Made by a program: the position numbers and the translations under genes
NCBI GenBank assembly: GCA_002413455.1
Contig: DHXA01000249.1
Location: forward strand, 11,347-34,271
Length of the DNA: 22,925 nt
Direction: 5' to 3'
From: Rhodanobacter sp. UBA5168
Lineage (GTDB): Bacteria; Pseudomonadota; Gammaproteobacteria; Xanthomonadales; Rhodanobacteraceae
Notes under the pieces: model-generated
What the model was told of the DNA's origin: nothing
The model's input: only the letters and a program-made list of their open reading frames with translations
Databases searched by the model: none
Shown here: piece after piece, positions 1-5,539 of the stretch
Numbering within the stretch: the stretch's first letter is position 1
Layout: each line of letters opens with the position of its first letter

Positions 1-14
1 TTCAGGCGCCCACT
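1..14 (+). repeat. attC site, right end only (cut by window edge)
   Basis: The window opens with TTCAGGC followed by GCCCACT. TTCAGGC is the bases that precede R' in attC4 (1442-1448), so this is most likely the last part of an attC belonging to a cassette outside the window. The R' box (8-14) is degenerate. The next cassette would start at 9. Confidence 0.5.
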
Positions 15-88
15 ACATGGCCGCATCGCGAGCCGTTGTGCATCGGTAGCGCTGCTGGAAAACTCCTCTGGCCTCTGGAGGCAAATGC

Positions 89-166
89 ATGCCTTCAACT
101 TGCCTCGTGCGTACAATGGTGCCTGACAATTCAGCCACGCCGACACCGCCCCGCGGCGCGGCTTGA
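89..166 (+). CDS. Candidate 25-residue small ORF of the first cassette
   Basis: An ATG at 89 is preceded by GGAGG at 77-81 with a 7-nt spacer, an excellent ribosome binding site. The frame runs 25 codons and stops at TGA 164-166 inside attC1, in the L' segment GGCTTGACTC. The peptide begins MPSTCLVRTM and its C-terminal half is encoded by attC itself. I recognise no family. A second ATG at 85 gives a 13-codon frame but sits too close to the same GGAGG. The 166-bp cassette (9-174) has no longer ORF. It could be a true small-protein cassette, an ORF-less cassette, or a deletion remnant. Confidence 0.3.
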   Translation: MPSTCLVRTMVPDNSATPTPPRGAA

Positions 167-180
167 CTCCAGCGTCAGGC
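121..180 (+). repeat. attC1 recombination site (60 bp)
   Basis: R'' is GCCTGAC (121-127) and R' is GTCAGGC (174-180), perfect reverse complements. Between them lies an imperfect hairpin: GCCGACACCGC pairs with GCGGCGCGGC around CCC, flanked by AATTC on the left and GACTCC on the right. Layout and sequence match aadA-type attC sites. The conserved AAC/GTT triplet of the core boxes is GAC/GTC here. The exchange point is predicted between 174 and 175. Confidence 0.88.
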
Positions 181-199
181 ATTCCATGAGGCACTCAAC

Positions 200-901
200 G
201 TGAAGTACGTCATCGTCGGTGGAACGTCGGGAATTGGACTGGCCGCAGCCAAGATGGCGGTTGATGCCGGGCACGAAGTCATCGCTATTGGTCGCGATCC
301 CGCGAAGTTCCCGGCCGCCCAATCGGTAGGCGCCACTACCGCTCAGGTCGATGCCGCCAACTTCGTGGAGAGCCACCGCTTCTTTGCGTCGCAACCCGCC
401 TTCGATCACCTGGTGCTTTGCGTCTCCGGCTCCGCGGGTTCCGGCAGCTTTCGCGACCTGACACTGGAGGATCTCCGGAAAGGATTTGAAGGCAAGTTCT
501 GGCCACAAATAACGTGTGCAAAAGCGGCGCTGGCCTCGCTCAACGCACAGGGTTCCATTACATTCGTGGGTGCAATTTCGTCACGAGCAATGAAGCCCGG
601 CACAGCCGGCCTGGCTGCCATCAATGCCGCGCTGGAGGCGATGGTTCCAATTCTGGCCTCGGAGCTTCGTCCGACGCGCGTGAACGCCGTCGTACCTGGA
701 GTAGTCGATACTCCGTGGTGGTCCCGTGTACCAGAGGCGGCGCGCAAAGAACTATTCGAGCAACTCGCGACTGAAGTAGCCGTCGGTCGCGTCGGCAAAC
801 CTGAAGACCTCGCCAGTGCAATCATGTTTCTAACGACAAACACGTTTGTCACGGGCACCATTCTTGACTGCGATGGCGGCTGGAAGCTGAAGAACGCCTG
901 A
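200..901 (+). CDS. Atypical SDR-fold protein (Lin1944-like), cassette-borne
   Basis: This 233-residue Rossmann-fold protein starts with a nucleotide-binding motif (GGTSGIG, residues 7-13) and ends with the usual SDR C-terminal region (VNAVVPGVVDTPWW, then VTGTILDCDGGW). The catalytic YxxxK is absent: the aligned positions are Leu138 and Asn142 (GLAAIN). From memory, the Lin1944-like SDR subgroup (CDD cd11731) is described as lacking the standard active-site residues and having no known function, and this protein fits that description. Reductase activity is therefore not assured; ligand binding or a regulatory role is possible. The start is GTG at 200, with GAGG at 188-191 as the ribosome site. 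A five-codon ORF (186-203) ends on a TGA overlapping this GTG. The gene fills cassette 175-947 and its stop lies in attC2. No promoter is evident, so expression probably depends on an upstream integron promoter. Confidence 0.85.
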   Translation: MKYVIVGGTSGIGLAAAKMAVDAGHEVIAIGRDPAKFPAAQSVGATTAQVDAANFVESHRFFASQPAFDHLVLCVSGSAGSGSFRDLTLEDLRKGFEGKFWPQITCAKAALASLNAQGSITFVGAISSRAMKPGTAGLAAINAALEAMVPILASELRPTRVNAVVPGVVDTPWWSRVPEAARKELFEQLATEVAVGRVGKPEDLASAIMFLTTNTFVTGTILDCDGGWKLKNA

Positions 902-953
902 CCTATCATTCCAGCGGACGCACTACGGGCGCCACTGGATTCAAGCGTCAGCC
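896..953 (+). repeat. attC2 recombination site (58 bp)
   Basis: R'' is GCCTGAC (896-902) and R' is GTCAGCC (947-953). The inner stem pairs CCAGCGGACG with CGCCACTGG, leaving an unpaired A, the sort of extrahelical base that sets attC strand choice. R'' is exactly complementary to the R' at the start of the same cassette (GTCAGGC, 174-180), so the excised SDR circle would carry a perfectly matched site. The SDR stop TGA (899-901) is inside R''. Confidence 0.8.
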
Positions 954-960
954 ACACTCA

Positions 961-1053
961 ATGACTTTCTTCATCCGCTGTTCGTGCCCATGGAGTGCGC
1001 GTGCGACAGCTAACAGTTCACGCATGCGGATGCGCGTGCCGCGTGCCGCTTAA
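961..1053 (+). CDS. Candidate 30-residue small ORF of the 114-bp micro-cassette
   Basis: The ATG at 961 opens a 30-codon frame that runs into attC3 and stops at TAA 1051-1053 in its L' segment. The peptide begins MTFFIRCSCPW and ends in an Arg-rich stretch translated from attC3. There is no good ribosome site. The cassette (948-1061) is only 114 bp, so this may be a chance ORF in a near-empty cassette or a deletion remnant. I recognise no family and confidence that it is expressed is low. Confidence 0.2.
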   Translation: MTFFIRCSCPWSARATANSSRMRMRVPRAA

Positions 1054-1067
1054 CTCGGCCGTTGAGG
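1008..1067 (+). repeat. attC3 recombination site (60 bp)
   Basis: R'' is AGCTAAC (1008-1014) and R' is GTTGAGG (1061-1067). This is the only site here that keeps the canonical AAC/GTT triplets. The inner arms GCGGATGCGCG and CGCGTGCCGC pair with a two-base mismatch. CTTAACTC precedes R', as in classical attC sites. The predicted exchange point is between 1061 and 1062. Confidence 0.75.
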
Positions 1068-1086
1068 CATCGGGGGGTTGGATTCA

Positions 1087-1401
1087 ATGATTTGCCGCAT
1101 GTGGCACGGGGTCACACCACGCTCAAAGGCCGACGCCTATACGAGCTTCCTTGAGCAGCGGGCTGTTCCAGACTATCGCTCGGTTCCTGGCAACCTGAGT
1201 GTTGCCGTGCTGCGGCGAGACGAGGCGGAGATCACCCACTTCCTGACCGTGACGTATTGGGAGTCGGAGGAGAGCATTCGTGCTTTCGCTGGAGATGATC
1301 TGCTTAAGGCCAAGTACTACCCCGAAGATCAGGACTACCTGCTGGGGTTTGAGCCGCTGGTTCAACATTTCGTCGTGGCGGCCATCGAAAGCGTCGCCTG
1401 A
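1087..1401 (+). CDS. Antibiotic biosynthesis monooxygenase (ABM)-fold protein, cassette-borne
   Basis: This 104-residue protein has the pattern of the dimeric alpha-beta barrel ABM family (Pfam Antibiotic biosynthesis monooxygenase): an N-terminal strand (ICRMWHGVTP), a helix ending in a Pro-Gly turn (SVPGNLSVAVLRR), a strand with FLTVTYWES and the helix SIRAFAG. Members act on diffusible aromatic or quinone substrates or serve as stress proteins; the substrate here cannot be told. I prefer ATG 1087 over an in-frame TTG at 1078 because a run of G (1072-1077) lies at ribosome-site distance. The gene occupies cassette 1062-1449 and its TGA stop (1399-1401) lies within R'' of attC4. No own promoter is visible. 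Confidence 0.78.
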   Translation: MICRMWHGVTPRSKADAYTSFLEQRAVPDYRSVPGNLSVAVLRRDEAEITHFLTVTYWESEESIRAFAGDDLLKAKYYPEDQDYLLGFEPLVQHFVVAAIESVA

Positions 1402-1455
1402 CCATTCAGTCAGGCCCAAGCCGCTTCACAGCGTGGCTCAATTCAGGCGCTGGCT
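1396..1455 (+). repeat. attC4 recombination site with degenerate R' (60 bp)
   Basis: R'' is GCCTGAC (1396-1402). The R' position, placed by the preceding CAATTCAGGC, reads GCTGGCT (1449-1455), far from GTTRRRY. The inner stem AGCCGCT/AGCGTGGCT leaves two extra bases. The degenerate R' suggests weak recombination at this junction. Confidence 0.72.
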
Positions 1456-1486
1456 GTGCAAGTCTCCCTGCAACTGGAACCTCATT

Positions 1487-1921
1487 ATGAAATCCGAATT
1501 TCCAACGGCCCAGGAGTACTCGTCCCAGAAGGCACAGCACCCGGCAATGACTGTCGTCGACATTCGCGCTGAGCAAGCCGATATCACCGGTTCGTACAAG
1601 AACCAGGTGCTGTTCGATATCAACAAGGAGTGCATGCGGCTTTCGGTATTCGAGGGAGAGTATCGATGGCATCACCATCCGGATTCCGACGAACTCTTTC
1701 TCGTTGTGGCGGGCGAACTCCAGATCGAGTTTGGGGCTGGCACCCAGGCGACGCTCACCGAGTGGCAAAGCATGGTCGTACCGGCGGGCACCGTGCACCG
1801 CACACGTGCGATAGGACGCACGGTCAACGTCACCTATGAAAAGCGCGGTGCGCAGACTGTTTTTGTGGAGCCACCGTCCGACAATTCATCCAGGCCGGAC
1901 CCGCTTCGCGGGCCGGTTTAA
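1487..1921 (+). CDS. Cupin-domain protein, cassette-borne
   Basis: This 144-residue protein is a single-domain cupin. Cupin motif 1 is WHHHPDSDELFLVVAGEL (residues 61-78), giving metal ligands His62, His64 and Glu69. Motif 2 is VPAGTVHRT (98-106) with His104 as fourth ligand. All four usual ligands are present, so a metal-binding enzyme or sensor is likely; the reaction is unknown. The start is ATG 1487; the open frame extends upstream but would cross attC4. Residues from about 130 to 144 (ending DPLRGPV) are encoded by attC5, and the TAA stop lies in its L' segment, so this tail is probably not part of the fold. The gene fills cassette 1450-1929. Confidence 0.85.
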   Translation: MKSEFPTAQEYSSQKAQHPAMTVVDIRAEQADITGSYKNQVLFDINKECMRLSVFEGEYRWHHHPDSDELFLVVAGELQIEFGAGTQATLTEWQSMVVPAGTVHRTRAIGRTVNVTYEKRGAQTVFVEPPSDNSSRPDPLRGPV

Positions 1922-1935
1922 TTCAAGCGTTGTAA
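1876..1935 (+). repeat. attC5, last attC of the array (60 bp)
   Basis: R'' is GTCCGAC (1876-1882) and R' is GTTGTAA (1929-1935). The centre is a strong hairpin: CCGG-A-CCCGC (1895-1904), loop TTC, GCGGGCCGG (1908-1916), with one unpaired A. AATTC after R'' and TTTAATTCAAGC before R' fit the attC plan. No further site follows, so this marks the distal edge of the array. Confidence 0.85.
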
Positions 1936-2020
1936 TTTTCATGCCCACCGCCTTTGCGCCACGGCAGTGGCCGGCATGGCTCGCCACTTCCAGCCAATCG
2001 AGCGATCTTGTCGCCGCCAT
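1936..2020 (-). pseudogene. Possible truncated LysR-type regulator N-terminus
   Basis: A minus-strand frame from ATG 2020 reads MAATRSLDWLEVASHAG..., then RGAKAVGMK, and enters attC5 at 1935, stopping at 1886. It resembles the start of a LysR helix-turn-helix (consensus roughly F-V-A-tGSftrAAe-Lg-s), with R-GA-A-VGM aligned to R-AA-A-LG-. The frame would be broken in the recognition helix, exactly at the array edge. A LysR gene divergent from the efflux gene at 2151 is a common arrangement. The match is short and done by eye, so chance is possible. Otherwise 1936-2150 holds no gene I can support. Confidence 0.22.
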
Positions 2021-2150
2021 CGCACCCCGCGTGCCGAAGCGGGCATCGGCTGCGACGTCCTCGCGACCGCTTGTCACGCTGACGTCGCTCCTGCGGAAGT
2101 GCGGCGCCCCGTCGATGTAAGCTTTGGTGGAATCCGCATCGGTGGTCGTC

Positions 2151-3734
2151 ATGAGCCATATCGGAAAGCCGCCTTGTGATCCCGGTGTCATCCTGAGTGG
2201 CACGCTGGCGATGCCCTGCTCCGCGTCATCGCGGCGCTGGACGCTGCTGGCGGCGATCATCGGGTCGAGCCTGGCGTTCATCGATGGCACTGTGGTCAAT
2301 ATCGCATTGCCATCCATCCAGCAGAACTTCAATGCCAGCACGGCCAATGCGCAGTGGGTGATGGAATCGTATGCGCTGTTCCTCGCCTCGCTGCTGCTGA
2401 CGGGCGGCGCGCTGGGCGATCGTTTCGGGCGACGACGTATCTTCACGATCGGCGTGGCGTTGTTCACGCTGGCTTCGATCGGCTGCGCGCTGTCCGCCAG
2501 CGTGAACCAGTTGATCGCCACGCGTGCAGTGCAGGGCATCGGCGCCGCGTTGCTGGTGCCGGGCAGCCTCGCGCTGATCAGCGCGGCCTATCCGGAAACC
2601 GGACGCGGCGCGGCGATCGGCACATGGTCGGCATGCAGCGGCATCATGGCCGCCATCGGCCCGTTGATCGGAGGTTTCCTGGTCGAACACTACGCGTGGA
2701 CCTGGGCCTTCCTGGTGAATGTGCCGATCGGCGGCGTGCTGCTGGTGGTCTGCGTCATGAAGGTGCCGGAAAGCATCGGGGCCGCCGGTCGCCAGCCGGT
2801 GGATGTCACCGGGGCTGCGCTGGCCACGCTGGGTTTGGCCGGCGTGGTGTTTGCGTTGATCGAAGCGCCGGCACGTGGCTGGACGGCCGTGCCGGTCCTG
2901 CTCGCCGCCGCGGTTGGCATGCTGGCGCTCGCGCTGTTCGTGCGCGCGGAGGCCCGCGGCAACGCACCGATGCTACCGCTGGCGCTGTTCCGTCAGCGCA
3001 ATTTCGCGGGCGCCAATCTGCTGACCCTGTTGTTGTACGCCGCGCTCGGCGGCGCGCTGTTCTTCCTGCCGCTCGACCTGATCCAGGTGCAGGGCTACGG
3101 CGCTACGGCGGCTGGCGCGGCGCTGCTGCCGTTCATCGCGATCATGTTCGTGCTGTCGCGCTGGGCCGGTACCCTGGTCGACGTGTTCGGCTCGAAGCTG
3201 CCGCTGGTGGTGGGACCTGCGATCGCGGCACTGGGATTCGCCTTGTTGGCGCTGCCCTCGATCGGCGCCGATTACTGGACGACGTTCTTCCCGGCCACCT
3301 GCGTGCTCGGCCTTGGCATGACCATCACGGTGGCACCGCTGACCACCACGGTAATGAACGCGGTCGGTGCGGAACTCGCGGGCACGGCGTCGGGCGTGAA
3401 CAATGCGGTATCGCGCACGGCCGGACTGCTGGCGATCGCGGCCTTCGGCATCGTGCTGACCTGGGCATTCGATGCCCGTCTGGCCAGTGAACTCGCGCAC
3501 CTGCAGTTGCCGCCCGAACTGCTGTCCCCGGTGCTGGCGCAACGCCAGAAGCTGGCCGGCATCGTCATTCCGCACGACGCCTCCGCCGCCGCGACGGCGG
3601 CACTGCGGCATGCGATCGGCACATCGTTCGTGGCGGGTTTCCGCTGGGTCACGCTGCTGTCCGCCGGCCTCGCGCTGATCAGCGCGATATGCGCAGGGCT
3701 GCTCATCGAGGGGAAGGATCGCCGCGGCGGATAG
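2151..3734 (+). CDS. DHA2-type MFS drug efflux transporter
   Basis: This inner-membrane proton-driven exporter of the 14-helix DHA2 (EmrB/QacA) type is 527 residues from ATG 2151, the usual length. Helix 1 contains the family signature (SSLAFIDGTVVNIALPSI). Motif A follows as GALGDRFGRRRIF, and the helix 5-6 region reads AWTWAFLVNVPIGG. Later helices are strongly hydrophobic to a short cytoplasmic tail. The start is uncertain: ATG 2211 (giving MPCSASSRR, 507 residues) fits homologue length equally well, and neither ATG has a clear ribosome site. No membrane-fusion partner is adjacent. It is the first intact chromosomal gene beyond the cassette array. Substrate unknown. Confidence 0.9.
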   Translation: MSHIGKPPCDPGVILSGTLAMPCSASSRRWTLLAAIIGSSLAFIDGTVVNIALPSIQQNFNASTANAQWVMESYALFLASLLLTGGALGDRFGRRRIFTIGVALFTLASIGCALSASVNQLIATRAVQGIGAALLVPGSLALISAAYPETGRGAAIGTWSACSGIMAAIGPLIGGFLVEHYAWTWAFLVNVPIGGVLLVVCVMKVPESIGAAGRQPVDVTGAALATLGLAGVVFALIEAPARGWTAVPVLLAAAVGMLALALFVRAEARGNAPMLPLALFRQRNFAGANLLTLLLYAALGGALFFLPLDLIQVQGYGATAAGAALLPFIAIMFVLSRWAGTLVDVFGSKLPLVVGPAIAALGFALLALPSIGADYWTTFFPATCVLGLGMTITVAPLTTTVMNAVGAELAGTASGVNNAVSRTAGLLAIAAFGIVLTWAFDARLASELAHLQLPPELLSPVLAQRQKLAGIVIPHDASAAATAALRHAIGTSFVAGFRWVTLLSAGLALISAICAGLLIEGKDRRGG

Positions 3735-3838
3735 CCGGCGGCTGAGTCGCGTACCAAATGCCGATTCGCTCGCTTCATTCGGACCGGCGCCGCCGAAGGT
3801 ATCCTCCACCGTACGACCCAGTTCCGGATAACTCACCC

Positions 3839-4270
3839 ATGCGTTTATGGACGTTGCACCCGAAGTATCTGGACCCGCCTGGCCTGGTGGCGCTGTGGCG
3901 GGAGTCCCTGCTGGCCCGCGCCGTGCTGCGCGGCGAAACACGGGGCTATCGGCAACATCCGCAGCTGCAGCGATTCCGGCAGCATGCAACGCCATTGCTC
4001 GCCATCAACGCCTATCTTTCCGCCGTACATGCTGAATCCGTGGTGCGTGGATATTCGTTCGATCACAGCAAGATCGGGCCGGTGCGCCGCATCGCCGCGA
4101 TCGATGCCACCACCGGACAATTGGCCCATGAATGGCAACACCTGCTGCAAAAGCTGGCATCCCGCAACCCCGCCCTGCACGCGCAATGGCATGCACTCGC
4201 CAGGCAGGAATGCCATCCGCTATTTCGGCTGCGCAAGGGTCCGGTCGAGCCCTGGGAGCGCCATGCATGA
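3839..4270 (+). CDS. Pyrimidine dimer DNA glycosylase/endonuclease V-family protein
   Basis: This 143-residue protein opens with MRLWTLHPKYLD and contains LVALWRESLLARAVLRGETRGYRQHPQL, the conserved N-terminal half of the family named after T4 endonuclease V (Pfam Pyr_excise). A DNA-repair role is the family assignment. The phage enzyme uses Thr2 as nucleophile and position 2 is Arg here, so dimer glycosylase activity is unproven. The start is ATG 3839, where homology begins. It overlaps the next gene by an ATGA and heads a compact run of small genes. Confidence 0.75.
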   Translation: MRLWTLHPKYLDPPGLVALWRESLLARAVLRGETRGYRQHPQLQRFRQHATPLLAINAYLSAVHAESVVRGYSFDHSKIGPVRRIAAIDATTGQLAHEWQHLLQKLASRNPALHAQWHALARQECHPLFRLRKGPVEPWERHA

Positions 4271-4566
4271 AGATCGAATCGTTCGATGGAGTGATCCTTT
4301 CAGGCCACAAGCAGGATGCAGTGGAAGTGCCATTCGACCCTGCGGAACGCTGGTCGAAGACGGCAAGACCGCTCTGGTCCGGCCGGCGCGGGCACGCAGT
4401 CAGCGGCAGGCTCAATGCCTGCGGGTTCGACAGTTTCATCGTCGCCCGCTCACGCAGGTTCTGGCTGCTGCTGCCGGCCGCGGTCGAGGCGCAGGCGGAT
4501 GTCCGTGCGGGTGACACCGTGCATATCGAAGTCGCACCGCGCCAGGCCGGCGGTGGGGCGTCATGA
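4267..4566 (+). CDS. DUF1905-domain protein
   Basis: This 99-residue soluble protein matches DUF1905 in layout: an N-terminal FDGVILSGHKQDAVEVPFDP, a central LWSGRRGHAVSGRLNACGFDSFIV, then RSRRFWLLLP and a C-terminal GDTVHIEVAP strand resembling the GDxVxvxl end of the family. Function is unknown. The ATG (4267) lies in the stop of the preceding gene (ATGA), and its own stop overlaps the next ATG in the same way, so the three genes are probably translationally coupled. An upstream in-frame extension to 4132 is only a shadow of the preceding gene. Confidence 0.72.
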   Translation: MKIESFDGVILSGHKQDAVEVPFDPAERWSKTARPLWSGRRGHAVSGRLNACGFDSFIVARSRRFWLLLPAAVEAQADVRAGDTVHIEVAPRQAGGGAS

Positions 4567-4985
4567 CGGGAGCCATCGTCGACCTCGCCGCGTTGCTGCG
4601 ATCGATGCGCCCCGTACTGAACCGCGGCGTGTATGCGTTCGTCTCGCTATCCGCTGGCAACGTGCCGGACGCGATCGAGCCGATCGCGACATTCCGCGAG
4701 AGCGAGGGGCTGACCCTCATCGTCGAGGAGCAGCAAGCCAGTGACGCGCGGCTCAGGGTGCTGTTTCGCGCCGCCTGGATCACTCTGACCGTGCACTCCG
4801 ACCTGCAGGCGGTCGGCCTTACCGCTGCCGTCGCGAACGCACTGGCCGAGGCGGGCATCAGTTGCAACGTCGTCGCGGCCGCGTATCACGACCATCTCTT
4901 CGTTCCCGTCGAGTCGGCCGGCCAGGCGATCGCCGTTCTGCGCACGTTGCAGGAACAGACCGGCCCGAATCCCGGCGCGACCTGA
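4563..4985 (+). CDS. ACT-domain protein
   Basis: This 140-residue protein has two tandem ACT-like halves: residues 1-60 (LLRSMRPVLNRGVYAFVSL, then IATFRESEGLTLIVEE) and about 65-130 (WITLTVHSDLQAVGLTAAVANALAEAGISCNVVAAAYHDHLFVPVE). The second half has the beta-alpha-beta pattern and the GLTAxVAxALAxAGIS segment typical of stand-alone ACT proteins (ACT_3/ACT_7 type). Such proteins usually bind amino acids as sensors; the ligand is not evident. It starts in the ATGA overlap with the DUF1905 gene and ends 14 nt before the next gene. Confidence 0.82.
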   Translation: MTGAIVDLAALLRSMRPVLNRGVYAFVSLSAGNVPDAIEPIATFRESEGLTLIVEEQQASDARLRVLFRAAWITLTVHSDLQAVGLTAAVANALAEAGISCNVVAAAYHDHLFVPVESAGQAIAVLRTLQEQTGPNPGAT

Positions 4986-4999
4986 TCCGGACGTCACTC

Positions 5000-5539
5000 A
5001 TGCGCTACGTCGCTTTCTTCCGCAATCTCAATCTTGGCCGTCGCAACTGTCCCGACCGGGCGCAGTTCGAACATGCATTCCTTGGCGCAGGCGCGGCCGC
5101 GGCCGCGTCGTTCCTGAGCAACGGCACGATCGCATTCGCGGCGCGCAATCAGCGCGCTGCGGAGAAGATCCTCATCGATGCATCGGTTTCCATGGCGGCC
5201 CGTTGCGGTTTGCGCGAACCGGCGTTCCTGCGCGGGATCGACCATCTTGCGGCGCTGGTCGAAAGCACGCCGTTCAAGGCGATCGACCCCATCGGGGTCT
5301 ACGCCTGCTGCGTCACCTTCCTGCACCCCGATGCCGCGGGCGCCGACAAGCCGCCCTCGGCGACGCCACGCGGTGATGTCGAGGTGATCGCCATCACCGG
5401 CTCGGAGGCTCTGTGCATCGTGCGCAAGCGCGGCAAGAGCCCGGGCAGCCCGAATGCGTTTCTGGAAAAAGCGCTCGCCCTGCCCGCCACCACCCGCGCA
5501 TGGAACACGGTGGTGCGACTGGTCGACAAGCACGCCTGA
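5000..5539 (+). CDS. DUF1697 family protein
   Basis: This 179-residue protein starts MRYVAFFRNLNLGRRNCPDR, the characteristic DUF1697 opening (YvaFLRgiNvG), followed by FLSNGTIAF corresponding to the family's conserved SGN segment. The C-terminal part, with KRGKSPGSPNAFLEKAL and TTRAWNTVVRL, matches the family's closing motif (TtRnwnTv-kL). Biochemical function is unknown. The start ATG 5000 is where homology begins. It follows the ACT gene by 14 nt and likely ends the four-gene unit. Confidence 0.85.
   Translation: MRYVAFFRNLNLGRRNCPDRAQFEHAFLGAGAAAAASFLSNGTIAFAARNQRAAEKILIDASVSMAARCGLREPAFLRGIDHLAALVESTPFKAIDPIGVYACCVTFLHPDAAGADKPPSATPRGDVEVIAITGSEALCIVRKRGKSPGSPNAFLEKALALPATTRAWNTVVRLVDKHA

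Larger units (their letters stand above)
1..1935 (+). mobile_element. Integron gene-cassette array (distal end or CALIN)
   Basis: This is a run of cassettes delimited by attC sites: a partial site at 1-14 and full sites at 121-180, 896-953, 1008-1067, 1396-1455 and 1876-1935. Taking the recombination point after the first G of each R' box, the cassettes are 9-174, 175-947, 948-1061, 1062-1449 and 1450-1929. Contents are in turn a tiny ORF, an SDR, a 114-bp micro-cassette, an ABM-fold protein and a cupin. All genes read the same way with attC downstream of each, which is the normal integron layout with intI expected to the left. No integrase or attI is visible. The sites strongly resemble the attC of aadA-type cassettes (GCCTGACAATTC at the left; GGCTT-A-TC then GCGT at the right). 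G+C looks lower than in the flanking chromosome. Confidence 0.88.

Noticed and set aside
1280..1486. Upstream extension of the cupin reading frame to 1280
   Set aside because: It crosses the end of the ABM gene and attC4 and shows no homology; ATG 1487 is where the protein-like sequence begins.
1895..1921. Strong hairpin followed by TTTA at the end of the cupin gene, first read as an intrinsic terminator
   Set aside because: It is the central stem of attC5, with R'' and R' boxes at the expected distances. A secondary effect on termination cannot be excluded, but the attC explanation accounts for the flanks as well.
2973..3995. Long minus-strand open frame opposite the MFS gene
   Set aside because: Low-complexity Arg/Ala/Gln-rich translation typical of the antisense of G+C-rich coding DNA, and no ribosome site.
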